The notes below the pieces were generated by a model. It was not told the origin of the DNA and did not search any database. It worked only from the letters and a program-made list of their open reading frames with translations. From NCBI RefSeq assembly GCF_007829955.1, contig NZ_VIWX01000001.1, positions 1 to 64,000 on the forward strand: a stretch of DNA of 64,000 nucleotides, read 5' to 3'. The position numbers were made by a program, and so were the translations under genes. How positions within the stretch are numbered: position 1 is the first letter of the stretch; every line of letters begins with the position of its first letter. This DNA comes from Saccharopolyspora dendranthemae. GTDB lineage: Bacteria; Actinomycetota; Actinomycetes; Mycobacteriales; Pseudonocardiaceae. Positions 37,352-45,409 of this stretch are shown in pieces.

Positions 37352-38071
37352 TCATTCGACGCCGAGGCGGGCCAGCAGCTCCGCGCGCAGGGTCACGAAC
37401 TCCGGGTCGCCGACCTCGCGCGGGCGCGGCAGGTCCAGAACCCGGTCGTAGCCGATGCGGCCCTCGTTCATCACCAGCACGCGGTCGGCCAGCAGCAGGG
37501 CTTCCTCCACGTCGTGGGTGACCAGCAGGATCGCGCAACCGTGCCGCTGCCAGAGCTCCCCGACCAGCTTCTGCGCCTTGATCCGGGTCAGCGCGTCCAG
37601 CGCCGAGAAGGGCTCGTCGAGCAGCAGCAGGTCCGGCTCGCGCACGAGGGCGCGCGCCAACGACGTCCGCTGCGCCTCACCACCGGAGAGGACCTTCGGC
37701 CACACGTCCACCCGGTGACCGAGCCCGACCTCTTCCAGGGACGCGACCGCGCGCCGCTTGTCCGGGCGGCCGGGCAGTCCGAGAACGACGTTGTGCCACA
37801 CGCGTTTCCACGGCATGAGTCGCGGCGCCTGGAACGCGACCGCACGACGCTCGGCCACTTCGACCTCCCCGGTGACCTCCTGGTCGAGATCGGCGAGGAT
37901 GCGCAGCAACGTGGACTTCCCGCACCCGCTGGGTCCCAGCAGCGCGACGAACTGGCCGGGCTCGATGTCCAGGTCGAGCCCCTCCAGGACGACGCGGTCC
38001 CCGAAGCTCCGCGACAGCCCCCTCACCACAGCCGGTTTCGTGGTCACTTCCCGCTGAACGCCGGTCGCCAT
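37352..38071 (-). CDS. ssuB: aliphatic sulfonate-type ABC transporter ATP-binding protein
   Basis: The 239-residue ABC ATPase has Walker A GPSGCGKST, a Q-loop (FQAPRLMPW), the signature LSGGEAQRTSLARAL, Walker B LLLLDEPF and the H-loop LVTHDVEEAL. These and the short length match SsuB/TauB. It energises uptake through the adjacent permease. ATG 38071 overlaps the permease gene by 28 bp; GTG 38047 would give a 4-bp GTGA overlap and is an alternative. The substrate-binding protein gene is absent from the neighbourhood. The assignment to sulfonates rests on subfamily and the cysteine-type leader peptide upstream. Confidence 0.82.
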   Translation of the reverse strand: MATGVQREVTTKPAVVRGLSRSFGDRVVLEGLDLDIEPGQFVALLGPSGCGKSTLLRILADLDQEVTGEVEVAERRAVAFQAPRLMPWKRVWHNVVLGLPGRPDKRRAVASLEEVGLGHRVDVWPKVLSGGEAQRTSLARALVREPDLLLLDEPFSALDALTRIKAQKLVGELWQRHGCAILLVTHDVEEALLLADRVLVMNEGRIGYDRVLDLPRPREVGDPEFVTLRAELLARLGVE

Positions 38072-38889
38072 GCCAGCACCACCCTTTCCAGTCCGCGAAC
38101 GATGAAGTCGGCGATGAGGCCGAGCAGGGCGTAGAGGACGAGACAGACGACGATGACGTCGGTCTGGAAGAACTCGCGGGCGGTGTTCATCTCGTACCCG
38201 ATGCCCGCGGAGGCGTTGATGGTCTCGCCGAAGACCAGGGCCAGCCACGCCGAACCGAGGGCGTAGCGCAGCCCGACCAGGGCGTTGGGCATGGCCGCGG
38301 GCAGGATCACGTGGCGTACCTGCTCGAACGGCCCGAGTCCGAGCGTTTTCGCGGCCTCCACCAAACCGGCGTCGACGTTGCGGATACCGCCGTAGATGTT
38401 CATGTAGAGCGGGAAGGTCACCGCCAGCGCGATCAGCACGATCTTGGGCTCCTCGCCGATGCCGAACCAGATGATCAGCAGCGGGATCAGGCCGATGACC
38501 GGAACGGTGCGCAGCATCTGCATCGGAGCGTCGATGAGGTCCTCGCCGCGGCGGAAGAGACCGGACAGCGTCGCCAGCAGGGTCGCGGCCACCACGCCGA
38601 TCGCCAGACCGGCACCGACGCGCTGCAGGGACACCGCGATCGCCTCCTGCAGCCGTCCTTCTTCGAACAGCTCAGCACCGGTCTCCAGCACTGTGGCGGG
38701 CGAGGCCAGCGTGTCGTCGCTGAGCACTCCGGTGGCGCTGAGGGTCTGCCACAGCGCGACCAGCGCGAGGGGGCTCACCAGCTTGAAAGTCCATCGGGGA
38801 ACGCGCGATTCCCGTCGAGCGGTGCGAGTGCGCACCCGGGTGACGGGTATCTGCTCACCCGTCGGCAGGGAAGTGAGACGTGTCGTCAT
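38044..38889 (-). CDS. ssuC: sulfonate-type ABC transporter permease
   Basis: The 281-residue protein has six TM segments and the BPD_transp_1 EAA loop (EAAKTLGLGPFEQVRHVILPAAMP, split near residue 200), as in SsuC/TauC. It forms the membrane channel with the downstream ATPase. ATG 38889 is preceded by GGAG with 5-nt spacing. Upstream on the same strand is a 25-residue leader peptide, so the transporter is probably induced when cysteine is low. Confidence 0.85.
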   Translation of the reverse strand: MTTRLTSLPTGEQIPVTRVRTRTARRESRVPRWTFKLVSPLALVALWQTLSATGVLSDDTLASPATVLETGAELFEEGRLQEAIAVSLQRVGAGLAIGVVAATLLATLSGLFRRGEDLIDAPMQMLRTVPVIGLIPLLIIWFGIGEEPKIVLIALAVTFPLYMNIYGGIRNVDAGLVEAAKTLGLGPFEQVRHVILPAAMPNALVGLRYALGSAWLALVFGETINASAGIGYEMNTAREFFQTDVIVVCLVLYALLGLIADFIVRGLERVVLAWRPAFSGK

Positions 38890-38978
38890 GAGGGCTCCAC
38901 GAGCGTGGGCGGACATGCGGAGGCGACCGCCGGGAAGAACTCAGCACGGCGGTGCGGGAAAGAGCGGGAGGAAGTGCG

Positions 38979-39056
38979 TCAGGCGCGACACAGCGCCGAG
39001 GACACACGTGAGAAGTCCACGTAGCCCCGGATCGTCAGTGGCTCCGACGGGATCAT
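38979..39056 (-). CDS. putative cysteine-containing leader peptide upstream of the sulfonate-type transporter
   Basis: A 25-codon frame ends in SRVSSALCRA, with GYVDF just before it. This matches the family of actinobacterial leader peptides with an R-x-x-VD-x-x-RV-x-SALCR pattern found upstream of sulfur-assimilation and sulfonate-transport genes. The Cys codon near the end could make translation sensitive to charged tRNA-Cys and so control the downstream operon. It lies 90 bp upstream of the permease start. GTG 39065 is an alternative start adding three residues. No homology search was possible; the match is by pattern. Confidence 0.75.
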   Translation of the reverse strand: MIPSEPLTIRGYVDFSRVSSALCRA

Positions 39057-39161
39057 GAGCAGCACGCTAGACCGCGCCCAGTGCCCTGTAAACAGCGCTT
39101 CACGGACTGGGACGGCAGACCGTCCGGCCTGGTCAGATGCCAGGTGAGCTACGTTGTCGGG

Positions 39162-39797
39162 GTGATCGAGGAGCTCCTGCCCGCCGGGGTCGCCACCGCC
39201 GAGACCTTCGACGACCCACCGGAAGCGACGCTGTTCGACGCCGAAGCCGGCGAGATCGCGAAGGCGGTGGCCAAGCGGCGCCGCGAGTTCACCAGCGGCC
39301 GCTGGTGCGCGCACCGGGCGATGCGCGCTTTGGGCGTACCACCGGTTCCGCTGCTCCGGGGTGAGCGCGGGGCACCGCAGTGGCCCTCCGAGGTCGTCGG
39401 CAGCATCACCCACTGCGCCGGGTACCGCGGCGCGGCCGTGGCTCGCAGCGGCGAGGTGCGTTCGGTGGGCATCGATGCCGAGCAGCACGAACCGCTGCCC
39501 GATGGCGTGCTCGGCGTCGTCTCCCGCCCGGAGGAGCGCGAGCACATCGCCGAGCTCGCGGCCCGCGAGCCGGGCACGTGCTGGGATCGGATCCTGTTCA
39601 GCTGCAAGGAATCCGTCTACAAGACCTGGTACCCGATCACCGGCGAGTGGCTCGGGTTCGAGGACGCGGAGCTGGAGTTCTCAGCCGGCGCGTTCACCGC
39701 TCGGCTGCACAAGAGCGCGAGCGGTCTCACCGGCTTCACCGGCCGTTGGCTGGTGCGCGACGGCTTGGTCCTCTCCGCCATCACCCTGGAGAACTAG
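39162..39797 (+). CDS. 4'-phosphopantetheinyl transferase, Sfp/EntD type
   Basis: The protein has about 211 residues. It shows the three PPTase motifs: GSITHCAGYRGAAVA, VGIDAEQHEPL (Mg-binding Asp/Glu) and FSCKESVYKTWYP with the KEA-type helix. It transfers phosphopantetheine from CoA to carrier proteins of NRPS, PKS or fatty-acid synthases. GTG 39162 gives MIEELLPAGVATAE, the usual N-terminus for actinobacterial EntD-like proteins; the longer frame (from 39081) is not family-like. No NRPS or PKS gene is in the window, so it probably serves remote clusters. Confidence 0.9.
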   Translation: MIEELLPAGVATAETFDDPPEATLFDAEAGEIAKAVAKRRREFTSGRWCAHRAMRALGVPPVPLLRGERGAPQWPSEVVGSITHCAGYRGAAVARSGEVRSVGIDAEQHEPLPDGVLGVVSRPEEREHIAELAAREPGTCWDRILFSCKESVYKTWYPITGEWLGFEDAELEFSAGAFTARLHKSASGLTGFTGRWLVRDGLVLSAITLEN

Positions 39798-39799
39798 CA

Positions 39800-39865
39800 G
39801 GGGCGCCTCCGCCGAGCCCCCACCGCTCGAACGTTTCCGAGCGATGGGGACCGGGAAGGCGCCCC
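39800..39865. terminator. nested double-hairpin terminator
   Basis: An outer 9-bp stem GGGGCGCCT/AGGCGCCCC (39800-39808 with 39857-39865) encloses an inner hairpin built from CGCTCG/CGAGCG extended by CCCC/GGGG. It separates the convergent PPTase and flavoprotein genes. Confidence 0.8.
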
Positions 39866-39884
39866 GCACTTGACTTCTGGCTGG

Positions 39885-40496
39885 TCACGCACCGCTGTTC
39901 AGGGCACGTGCGACCTTGACCACGCGGCGGGCCTGCACGGCCGCGGCGGCGCGGGTGACGTCGCCGACCTTGTTCTCGCCCTGCGCGTCGACGTGGCTGG
40001 TGCCGTAGGGGTTGCCGTCGACGAACTTGCTGCCGTCGGTGTACCCGGGGGCGACCACGATGCCACCGAAGTGGTGGATGGTGTTGTACAGCGCGAGCAG
40101 CGTGGACTCCTGCCCACCGTGGCTGGTCGAGCTGGAGGTGAACCCGCTGTAGACCTTGTCGGCGAGCCGGCCCTGCGCCCACTCGCCACCGAGGGTGTCG
40201 ATGAACTGCTTGAGCTGCGCGGCGACGTTGCCGAAGCGGGTCGGGGAACCGAAGATCACCGCGTCGGCCCACACGACGTCGTCCGGCGTCGCTTCCGGCA
40301 CCGAGCGCGTGGCCTCGACGTTGGCGCGCCAGGCGGGGTTGCCGTCGATCGCGGCGTCGGGTGCCAGTTCCGGCGCCCGACGCAGCCGCACCTCAGCGCC
40401 GGCCGCCTCCGCCTCGGCGACCAGGGCGTTGGCGATCTCGACACCGACCCCGGTGGACGAGTAGTAGATGACGCTGAGCTTCACGGGGTTGCTCAC
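39885..40496 (-). CDS. NAD(P)H:quinone oxidoreductase, WrbA-type flavodoxin-fold protein
   Basis: The 203-residue protein starts with the flavodoxin FMN phosphate loop (YYSSTGVGVEIA) and has GSPTRFGNVAAQLKQFID and the GFTSSSTSHGGQE segment typical of WrbA. It reduces quinones by two electrons with NAD(P)H and protects against redox stress. GTG 40496 follows an AGGAGG sequence; the 15-codon upstream extension is not family-like. It is head-to-head with a MarR regulator that probably controls it. Confidence 0.88.
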   Translation of the reverse strand: MSNPVKLSVIYYSSTGVGVEIANALVAEAEAAGAEVRLRRAPELAPDAAIDGNPAWRANVEATRSVPEATPDDVVWADAVIFGSPTRFGNVAAQLKQFIDTLGGEWAQGRLADKVYSGFTSSSTSHGGQESTLLALYNTIHHFGGIVVAPGYTDGSKFVDGNPYGTSHVDAQGENKVGDVTRAAAAVQARRVVKVARALNSGA

Positions 40497-40591
40497 GAAC
40501 CGAACCTCCTGTTCACGCGACAGATCGCCTCGAACGATCATTCTCTCGCACGGAAGACACTACCGAAGTGAATGTCTTTCTCGCAAGCGAC

Positions 40592-40601
40592 TTTCTTGAA
40601 A
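40592..40601. promoter_or_regulatory. candidate MarR operator
   Basis: TTTC-TT-GAAA is a small palindrome in the divergent gap between the WrbA-like and marR genes, flanked by two copies of GTCTTTC (near 40574 and 40604). A TAACAT -10 candidate is at 40614-40619. The assignment is by position only. Confidence 0.4.
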
Positions 40602-40652
40602 ACGTCTTTCATGTAACATCCCTGTGCACCGGCAGCAGTGAAGGAGCGTTGC

Positions 40653-41129
40653 GTGAACGAGGCGATCAGTCCGGACAGCGCCGTCGACGACGACGAGATC
40701 GTCACCTGGTGGGGCCTGGTCATCGAGGGCTACCACCTCACGGCCGCGAAGCTGGCCAGCGCGATCATGGACGGTTACGGACTTCCGATGGCGTCGCTGG
40801 ACATCCTGCTCCGGCTCGTGCGCTCGCCCGACAACCGGATGCCCATGACCAAGCTCGCTCGCGAAGCGGCGTTGAGCAGCGGCGGCTTCACCAAGGTCGC
40901 CGACCGGCTCGCGAAGGCGGGCCTGATCCGCCGCGTGCCCAGCGAGACCGACCGCCGCGTGACCTTCGCCGAGCTCACCGACCACGGGCTGGACGTGGCC
41001 GACCGCGCCCGGGCGACCTCCGCGCAGGTCCTGCGCGAGCACGTCCTCGCACCGCTGGGCGGCAAGGATTCCCGCGCCCTGGCCGAGGCCATGCGCACGC
41101 TCCGCGAGGCGAACTCGCCGGAGGACTAG
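40653..41129 (+). CDS. MarR-family transcriptional regulator
   Basis: The 158-residue protein has the MarR winged-HTH (MTKLAREAALSSGGFTKVADRL, split by position about 62-83, then DRRVTFAELTDHG). It is divergent from the WrbA-type flavoprotein; such pairs usually respond to quinones or electrophiles. No conserved Cys pair is visible, so a ligand rather than thiol switch is more likely. GTG 40653 follows AAGGAG by 6 nt. Its stop codon shares the CTAG at 41126-41129 with the convergent dehydrogenase. Confidence 0.88.
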   Translation: MNEAISPDSAVDDDEIVTWWGLVIEGYHLTAAKLASAIMDGYGLPMASLDILLRLVRSPDNRMPMTKLAREAALSSGGFTKVADRLAKAGLIRRVPSETDRRVTFAELTDHGLDVADRARATSAQVLREHVLAPLGGKDSRALAEAMRTLREANSPED

Positions 41130-42652
41130 AGCACGTCGGACACCGACGTGCCGGTGTCGTCGAGCGCCAGGCCGAGTTCGGCGCGTTCGACCAGCCATCG
41201 GCTCGGCCGGTATCGCGGGTCGCCGGTGGCCGCGTGGAGGGCGCGCAGGACGGTCAGCACCCGGCGCGCCCCCACCTGCTGACCCCACTCCAGGGGGCCG
41301 CGCGGGTACCCCAGCGCGAGGCGCACGGCCGTGTCGATGTCCCCCGGCGTCGCGAGCCGCTGCTCGGCGATGAAGCAGCTCGTGTTGACGATCGCGGCGA
41401 GCAGCCGCTGGGCGATCATCCCCGGCCCGTCGCGCACGACGGTCACCGCGCGCCCGGTGGCCGCCAGCGCCGCCCACGCAGCGCGCGCCACGTCGACGCC
41501 GGTGGCCGGGTGCACGCTCAGGGTGCAGCGGGTGGCGTTGCTCAGCGGGTCCACGCCGCAGACCCGTTCCGCGGGAAGGCCCGCCGACAGCGCCGCCGAC
41601 GCAGCGCTGTGCCCGAACGGCGTCAGCAGGACGACCGCCGCGGTACTCGGCTCGTCGCCGCGCTCGACCGGAACCCCCGCACCGGCCAGCGAGTCGAGCA
41701 GCTCCCCGTCGTCGGACCACACGGGTGCGCGTGCGATCTCGGGCGCGGCGGGCTCGGGGTTCTCCTGCTTGACGCCGTCCTCGTAGCGGTAGAAGCCCTC
41801 CCCCGCCTTGCGGCCGAGCAGTCCGGCCTCCAGCCGGGTGCGGGTGATCGGCGACGGGCGCAGCCGGGGATCGCCGTAGTAACCGGTGAAGATGCTCTCC
41901 ATCGCCGGGTGCGTAACGTCCAGCGCGGTGAGGTCCATCAGCTCGAACGGCCCCATCCGCAGACCGAGGACGTCCCGGCCGACCCGGTCGACGTCCTCGG
42001 GCGTGGCGAGTCCTTCGCCGAGGATCTGCAGCGCTTCGGTGACCAGGCCGCGCCCGGCGTGGTTGACCAGGAAGCCCGGCGTGTCGGTGGCCCGCACCGG
42101 CGTGTGCCCCAGCCGCCGGACCAGTTCGGTGAGGCCCTCCGGCAGGTCCTGCGCCGTGCGGGCGCCCGGGATGACCTCGACCAGGCGCATCAGCGGAACC
42201 GGGTTGAAGAAGTGCAGCCCGGCGAGCCGGCTCGGGTCCGCCAGCGCCGTGGCGATCGAGGTGACCTGCAGCGAACTGGTGTTGGTGGCGAACACGGCGT
42301 GCTGCGGGCAAGTCCTCTCCAAATCTGCGAAGAGCTCGCGCTTGGTCTCGAGGTCCTCGCGCACCGCCTCGATGACCAGGTCGCAGTCGGATGAGCTCAG
42401 CGGGTCGGAGATCGGGACGAGCCGACCGGCGGCCGCAGCGGCCTCCTCGGCGCTCATCCGCCCCTTGCTCGCGAGCTTGTCGTACATCCGGCCGATCTCG
42501 GCGACCGCGGTCTCCACGGCCTCCGGACGTGCGTCGGCGAGTTGAACGGTGACGCCGGCGGCGGCGCAGATCTGCGCGATCCCGCGTCCCATGACGCCGG
42601 TGCCGATCACCCGCACGGTCTTCACGCGCTCAGCCCACTCGCCCGGAAGCAT
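41126..42652 (-). CDS. 3-hydroxyacyl-CoA dehydrogenase (two-domain-repeat, PaaH-like)
   Basis: The protein has about 508 residues. The N-terminal NAD fold has VIGTGVMGRGIAQICAAAG (residues about 14-32), then NTSSLQVTSIA and the catalytic His-Glu region HFFNPVPLMRLVEVI. Two 3HCDH C-terminal domains follow (NHAGRGLVTEAL at about 200 and MIAQRLLAAIVN near 420), the tandem layout of PaaH-type enzymes. It oxidises 3-hydroxyacyl-CoA to 3-oxoacyl-CoA. ATG 42652 follows GGAGGAG. It is head-to-head with a thiolase that would take the product. Confidence 0.92.
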   Translation of the reverse strand: MLPGEWAERVKTVRVIGTGVMGRGIAQICAAAGVTVQLADARPEAVETAVAEIGRMYDKLASKGRMSAEEAAAAAGRLVPISDPLSSSDCDLVIEAVREDLETKRELFADLERTCPQHAVFATNTSSLQVTSIATALADPSRLAGLHFFNPVPLMRLVEVIPGARTAQDLPEGLTELVRRLGHTPVRATDTPGFLVNHAGRGLVTEALQILGEGLATPEDVDRVGRDVLGLRMGPFELMDLTALDVTHPAMESIFTGYYGDPRLRPSPITRTRLEAGLLGRKAGEGFYRYEDGVKQENPEPAAPEIARAPVWSDDGELLDSLAGAGVPVERGDEPSTAAVVLLTPFGHSAASAALSAGLPAERVCGVDPLSNATRCTLSVHPATGVDVARAAWAALAATGRAVTVVRDGPGMIAQRLLAAIVNTSCFIAEQRLATPGDIDTAVRLALGYPRGPLEWGQQVGARRVLTVLRALHAATGDPRYRPSRWLVERAELGLALDDTGTSVSDVL

Positions 42653-42845
42653 GCTCGACTCCTCCGTTGACGCACCGATTCGGATCAGCTTCGCACGCGT
42701 CGCCGAGAGCGTCCAATACCGAATTCGTGCTCCGGTGAGACGTGCAGGAACATAATCGGCGCTTCTTACGACCGGCTCCCGCGCTGTGCTACCAACGAAA
42801 CAACGACGTCCGAAACGGCGGCGTACCAACGCGAAGGAGCAAGCG

Positions 42846-44054
42846 ATGCGCGAAGCGGTGATCTGCGAGCCGCTGCGAACCCCGATCGGACGGTTCGGCG
42901 GAGTGTTCAAGACCGTGACAGCGGTGGAGCTGGCCGCCACCGCGATCAAGGGTTTGCTGGAGCGCACCGGACTCCCCGGCGAGGCGATCGACGAGGTCGT
43001 CCTCGGCCACTGCTACCCGACCGCCGACGCCCCGGCGATCGGCCGGGTCGCCGCCCTGGACGCCGGACTTCCCGTTGAGGTCGGCGGCACTCAGATCGAC
43101 CGCCGCTGCGGTTCGGGCTTGCAGGCCGTCCTCGACGCCGCGATGCAGGTGCAGACCGGAGTCAGCGACGTCGTGCTGGCCGGTGGCGCGGAGAGCATGA
43201 GCAGCGCGCCGCTCTACACGACCGAAGCGAGGTGGGGCGTGCGCGGCAGCGGTCTGCAGCTGCACGACTCGCTGGCCCGGGGTCGCACGACGGCGGGCGG
43301 CAAGGACCACCCGGTGCCGGGCGGGATGCTGGAGACCGCCGAGAACCTGCGCCGCGAATACGGCATCCCGCGCGCCGAGCAGGACGAGCTCGCCGTCCGC
43401 TCGCAGCAGCGCGCCGCCGAAGCCCAGCAGGCGGGCCGTTTCGACGACGAGATCGTTCCGGTGGCGGTGCCCTCCCGCAGGGGCGACGTCGTGGTCGACA
43501 CCGACGAGCACCCGCGGCCGGACACCACCGCGGAACAGCTGGCCGGGCTCAAGCCCGTGCTGGGCAAGAACGATCCCGAGGCGACCGTGACCGCGGGCAA
43601 CGCCAGCGGCCAGAACGACGCCGCCGCGATCTGCGTCGTCACCACCCCCGAGCGGGCTGCCGAGCTCGGGCTCCGCCCGCTCGTGAAGCTGGTGTCGTGG
43701 GCTCGGGCCGGGGTGCCACCCCGCACCATGGGCATCGGCCCGGTGCCCGCGACGGCCAAGGCGCTGCAGCGAGCGGGGATCGGTCTCGCCGATGTGGACC
43801 TGATCGAGCTCAACGAGGCCTTCGCCGCGCAGGTGCTGGCCTGCACCCGCGAGTGGGAGTTCACGCCCGCCGACTTCGACCGGGTCAACGTCAACGGCTC
43901 CGGCATCTCTCTGGGGCACCCGGTCGGCGCGACCGGTGGCCGGATCCTGGCGACGCTGTCGCGGGAGATGCAGCGCCGGAACGCCCGCTACGGCCTGGAA
44001 ACGATGTGCATCGGGGGCGGCCAGGGGCTCGCCGCGATCTTCGAGCGCGCCTAG
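42846..44054 (+). CDS. acetyl-CoA C-acyltransferase (thiolase)
   Basis: The 402-residue thiolase has the nucleophilic Cys in DRRCGSGLQAV (about residue 91), the NEAFAAQ motif, GHPVGATGGR with the catalytic His, and CIGGGQG with the second Cys. It cleaves 3-oxoacyl-CoA to acetyl-CoA and a shortened acyl-CoA, or runs in reverse. ATG 42846 follows AAGGAG. With the divergent 3-hydroxyacyl-CoA dehydrogenase it provides the last two steps of a beta-oxidation cycle. Confidence 0.94.
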   Translation: MREAVICEPLRTPIGRFGGVFKTVTAVELAATAIKGLLERTGLPGEAIDEVVLGHCYPTADAPAIGRVAALDAGLPVEVGGTQIDRRCGSGLQAVLDAAMQVQTGVSDVVLAGGAESMSSAPLYTTEARWGVRGSGLQLHDSLARGRTTAGGKDHPVPGGMLETAENLRREYGIPRAEQDELAVRSQQRAAEAQQAGRFDDEIVPVAVPSRRGDVVVDTDEHPRPDTTAEQLAGLKPVLGKNDPEATVTAGNASGQNDAAAICVVTTPERAAELGLRPLVKLVSWARAGVPPRTMGIGPVPATAKALQRAGIGLADVDLIELNEAFAAQVLACTREWEFTPADFDRVNVNGSGISLGHPVGATGGRILATLSREMQRRNARYGLETMCIGGGQGLAAIFERA

Positions 44055-44165
44055 AACATCACACCACCGGCGCTCGCTCGAAGTCCACAGTGGACGTCGA
44101 GCGACGGTCGGTCCCCAGGGCTAGGCTGGAGCTCGTTCCCTGCGATCTGTTTCGAGGAGCTGTTC

Positions 44166-44627
44166 ATGGCGATCGCCACCGCAGACAAGGTCGACCGCGA
44201 GGCGCTTCTGGAGTTCCTCCGGCCGCGGCACAAGGCAGTCCTGGTCACCACGAAAGCCGACGGCGGGCCGCAGATGTCGCCGCTGACCTGCGGTGTGGAC
44301 ACCGGCGGGCGGCTGGTCATCTCGACCTACCCGGATCGGGCCAAGGCCCGCAACCTGCGCCGGAACCCCCGGACTTCGGTGTGCGTGGTCTCCGACGAGT
44401 GGAACGGTCCGTGGGTTCAGGTCGACGGCACGGCCGAGGTGCTGGACATGCCGGACGCCCTGGACGGGCTGGTCGAGTACTTCCGGTGCATCTCCGGTGA
44501 GCACCCCGACTGGGACGAGTACCGGGAAGCGATGGTCCGCCAGGACAAGTCCCTGATCCGGATCACCATCGAGCGCTGGGGCCCGATCGCCACGGGCGGT
44601 TTCCCCGCGCGCCTGGTCCAGGACTGA
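44166..44627 (+). CDS. PPOX-class F420-dependent flavoprotein
   Basis: The 153-residue split-barrel protein has the N-terminal VLVTTKADGGPQMSPLTCGVDTGGRLVIST and KARNLRRNP pattern common in F420-binding members of the pyridoxamine-oxidase-like family. WVQVDGTAEV follows. It probably uses F420 as hydride donor, but FMN or heme-related members look alike. The substrate is unknown. ATG 44166 follows GAGGAG. Confidence 0.85.
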   Translation: MAIATADKVDREALLEFLRPRHKAVLVTTKADGGPQMSPLTCGVDTGGRLVISTYPDRAKARNLRRNPRTSVCVVSDEWNGPWVQVDGTAEVLDMPDALDGLVEYFRCISGEHPDWDEYREAMVRQDKSLIRITIERWGPIATGGFPARLVQD

Positions 44628-44637
44628 GCTCTCCTCC

Positions 44638-44668
44638 GACGCCCCGGTCCCGCGCGGGCCGGGGCGTC
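44638..44668. terminator. hairpin terminator overlapping a stop codon
   Basis: A 10-bp perfect stem (44638-44647 with 44659-44668) separates the PPOX gene from the convergent DUF998 gene and overlaps the latter's TGA. Confidence 0.75.
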
Positions 44669-45344
44669 AGGCCGTCCTGACCCGCACGTTGAAGGCGCGG
44701 GAGAAGCGCGCGCTGCGCAAGAACTGCGAGAGCATCAGCAGCCAGCCGAACCCGACGCACAACGCGATCCGCTGGTAGAGCCCGGCGTAGGGCTGGAAAT
44801 CGGGCAGTCCGGCGAAACCCAGCGCCGCGAGCGCGAAACCGGTGCCGAACACCACCGCGGTCAGCAGGCAGCAGGCGGCCCACCACGGGTGCCGGGTGCT
44901 CCAGAACAAGCGCGCCAGCAACGAGCTCGCCGCGGGGAACCCCAGGAACACACCGGCCGAGAAGAACTGGTGCAGCACTCCTGTCGCCGTGGTCCCGCCC
45001 ATCTCGCCCGGCGGGTAGCCGTTGATCGGGTCGGTGGTGAAGAAGCCGGCGCCGATGAGCCCGACGCCGACGGCGATGATCAGCCCCGGAATCCACCAGT
45101 CACCGCCCAGCCGCAGCAGCACCGACCGCATCCCGAACGCGGAACTGGTCACCAGAACGCCGCTGATGCAGAAGCTCACCGCCTGCGCCCATCCCAGCGA
45201 GCCGATCGCCAGCGAGCTCACCGGGTGGCGGAGCGGGTCGTACCCCGACTTCACCGAACCCAGCACCAGGAACACCGCCACGAACAGCACCGCGCCCGCG
45301 GTCCCGCAGCGGAGCAGCGTCCGTTCATCCCGAGCCTGCAACAT
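44667..45344 (-). CDS. DUF998 family membrane protein
   Basis: The 225-residue protein has six hydrophobic segments. The HPVSSLAIGSLGW motif after TM1 and DPINGYPPG in the central loop match the DUF998 family, whose function is unknown. ATG 45344 gives a normal N-terminus; an upstream in-frame ATG adds nine residues. It lies 65 bp downstream of the propeller-like protein gene and might belong to the same transcript. Confidence 0.8.
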   Translation of the reverse strand: MLQARDERTLLRCGTAGAVLFVAVFLVLGSVKSGYDPLRHPVSSLAIGSLGWAQAVSFCISGVLVTSSAFGMRSVLLRLGGDWWIPGLIIAVGVGLIGAGFFTTDPINGYPPGEMGGTTATGVLHQFFSAGVFLGFPAASSLLARLFWSTRHPWWAACCLLTAVVFGTGFALAALGFAGLPDFQPYAGLYQRIALCVGFGWLLMLSQFLRSARFSRAFNVRVRTA

Positions 45345-45409
45345 GCGCGGGAGCCTAGCCGTTGGCGTCACCTCCGGATCCCACGGTCGTCACCAGCGTC
45401 ACTCCCCCG

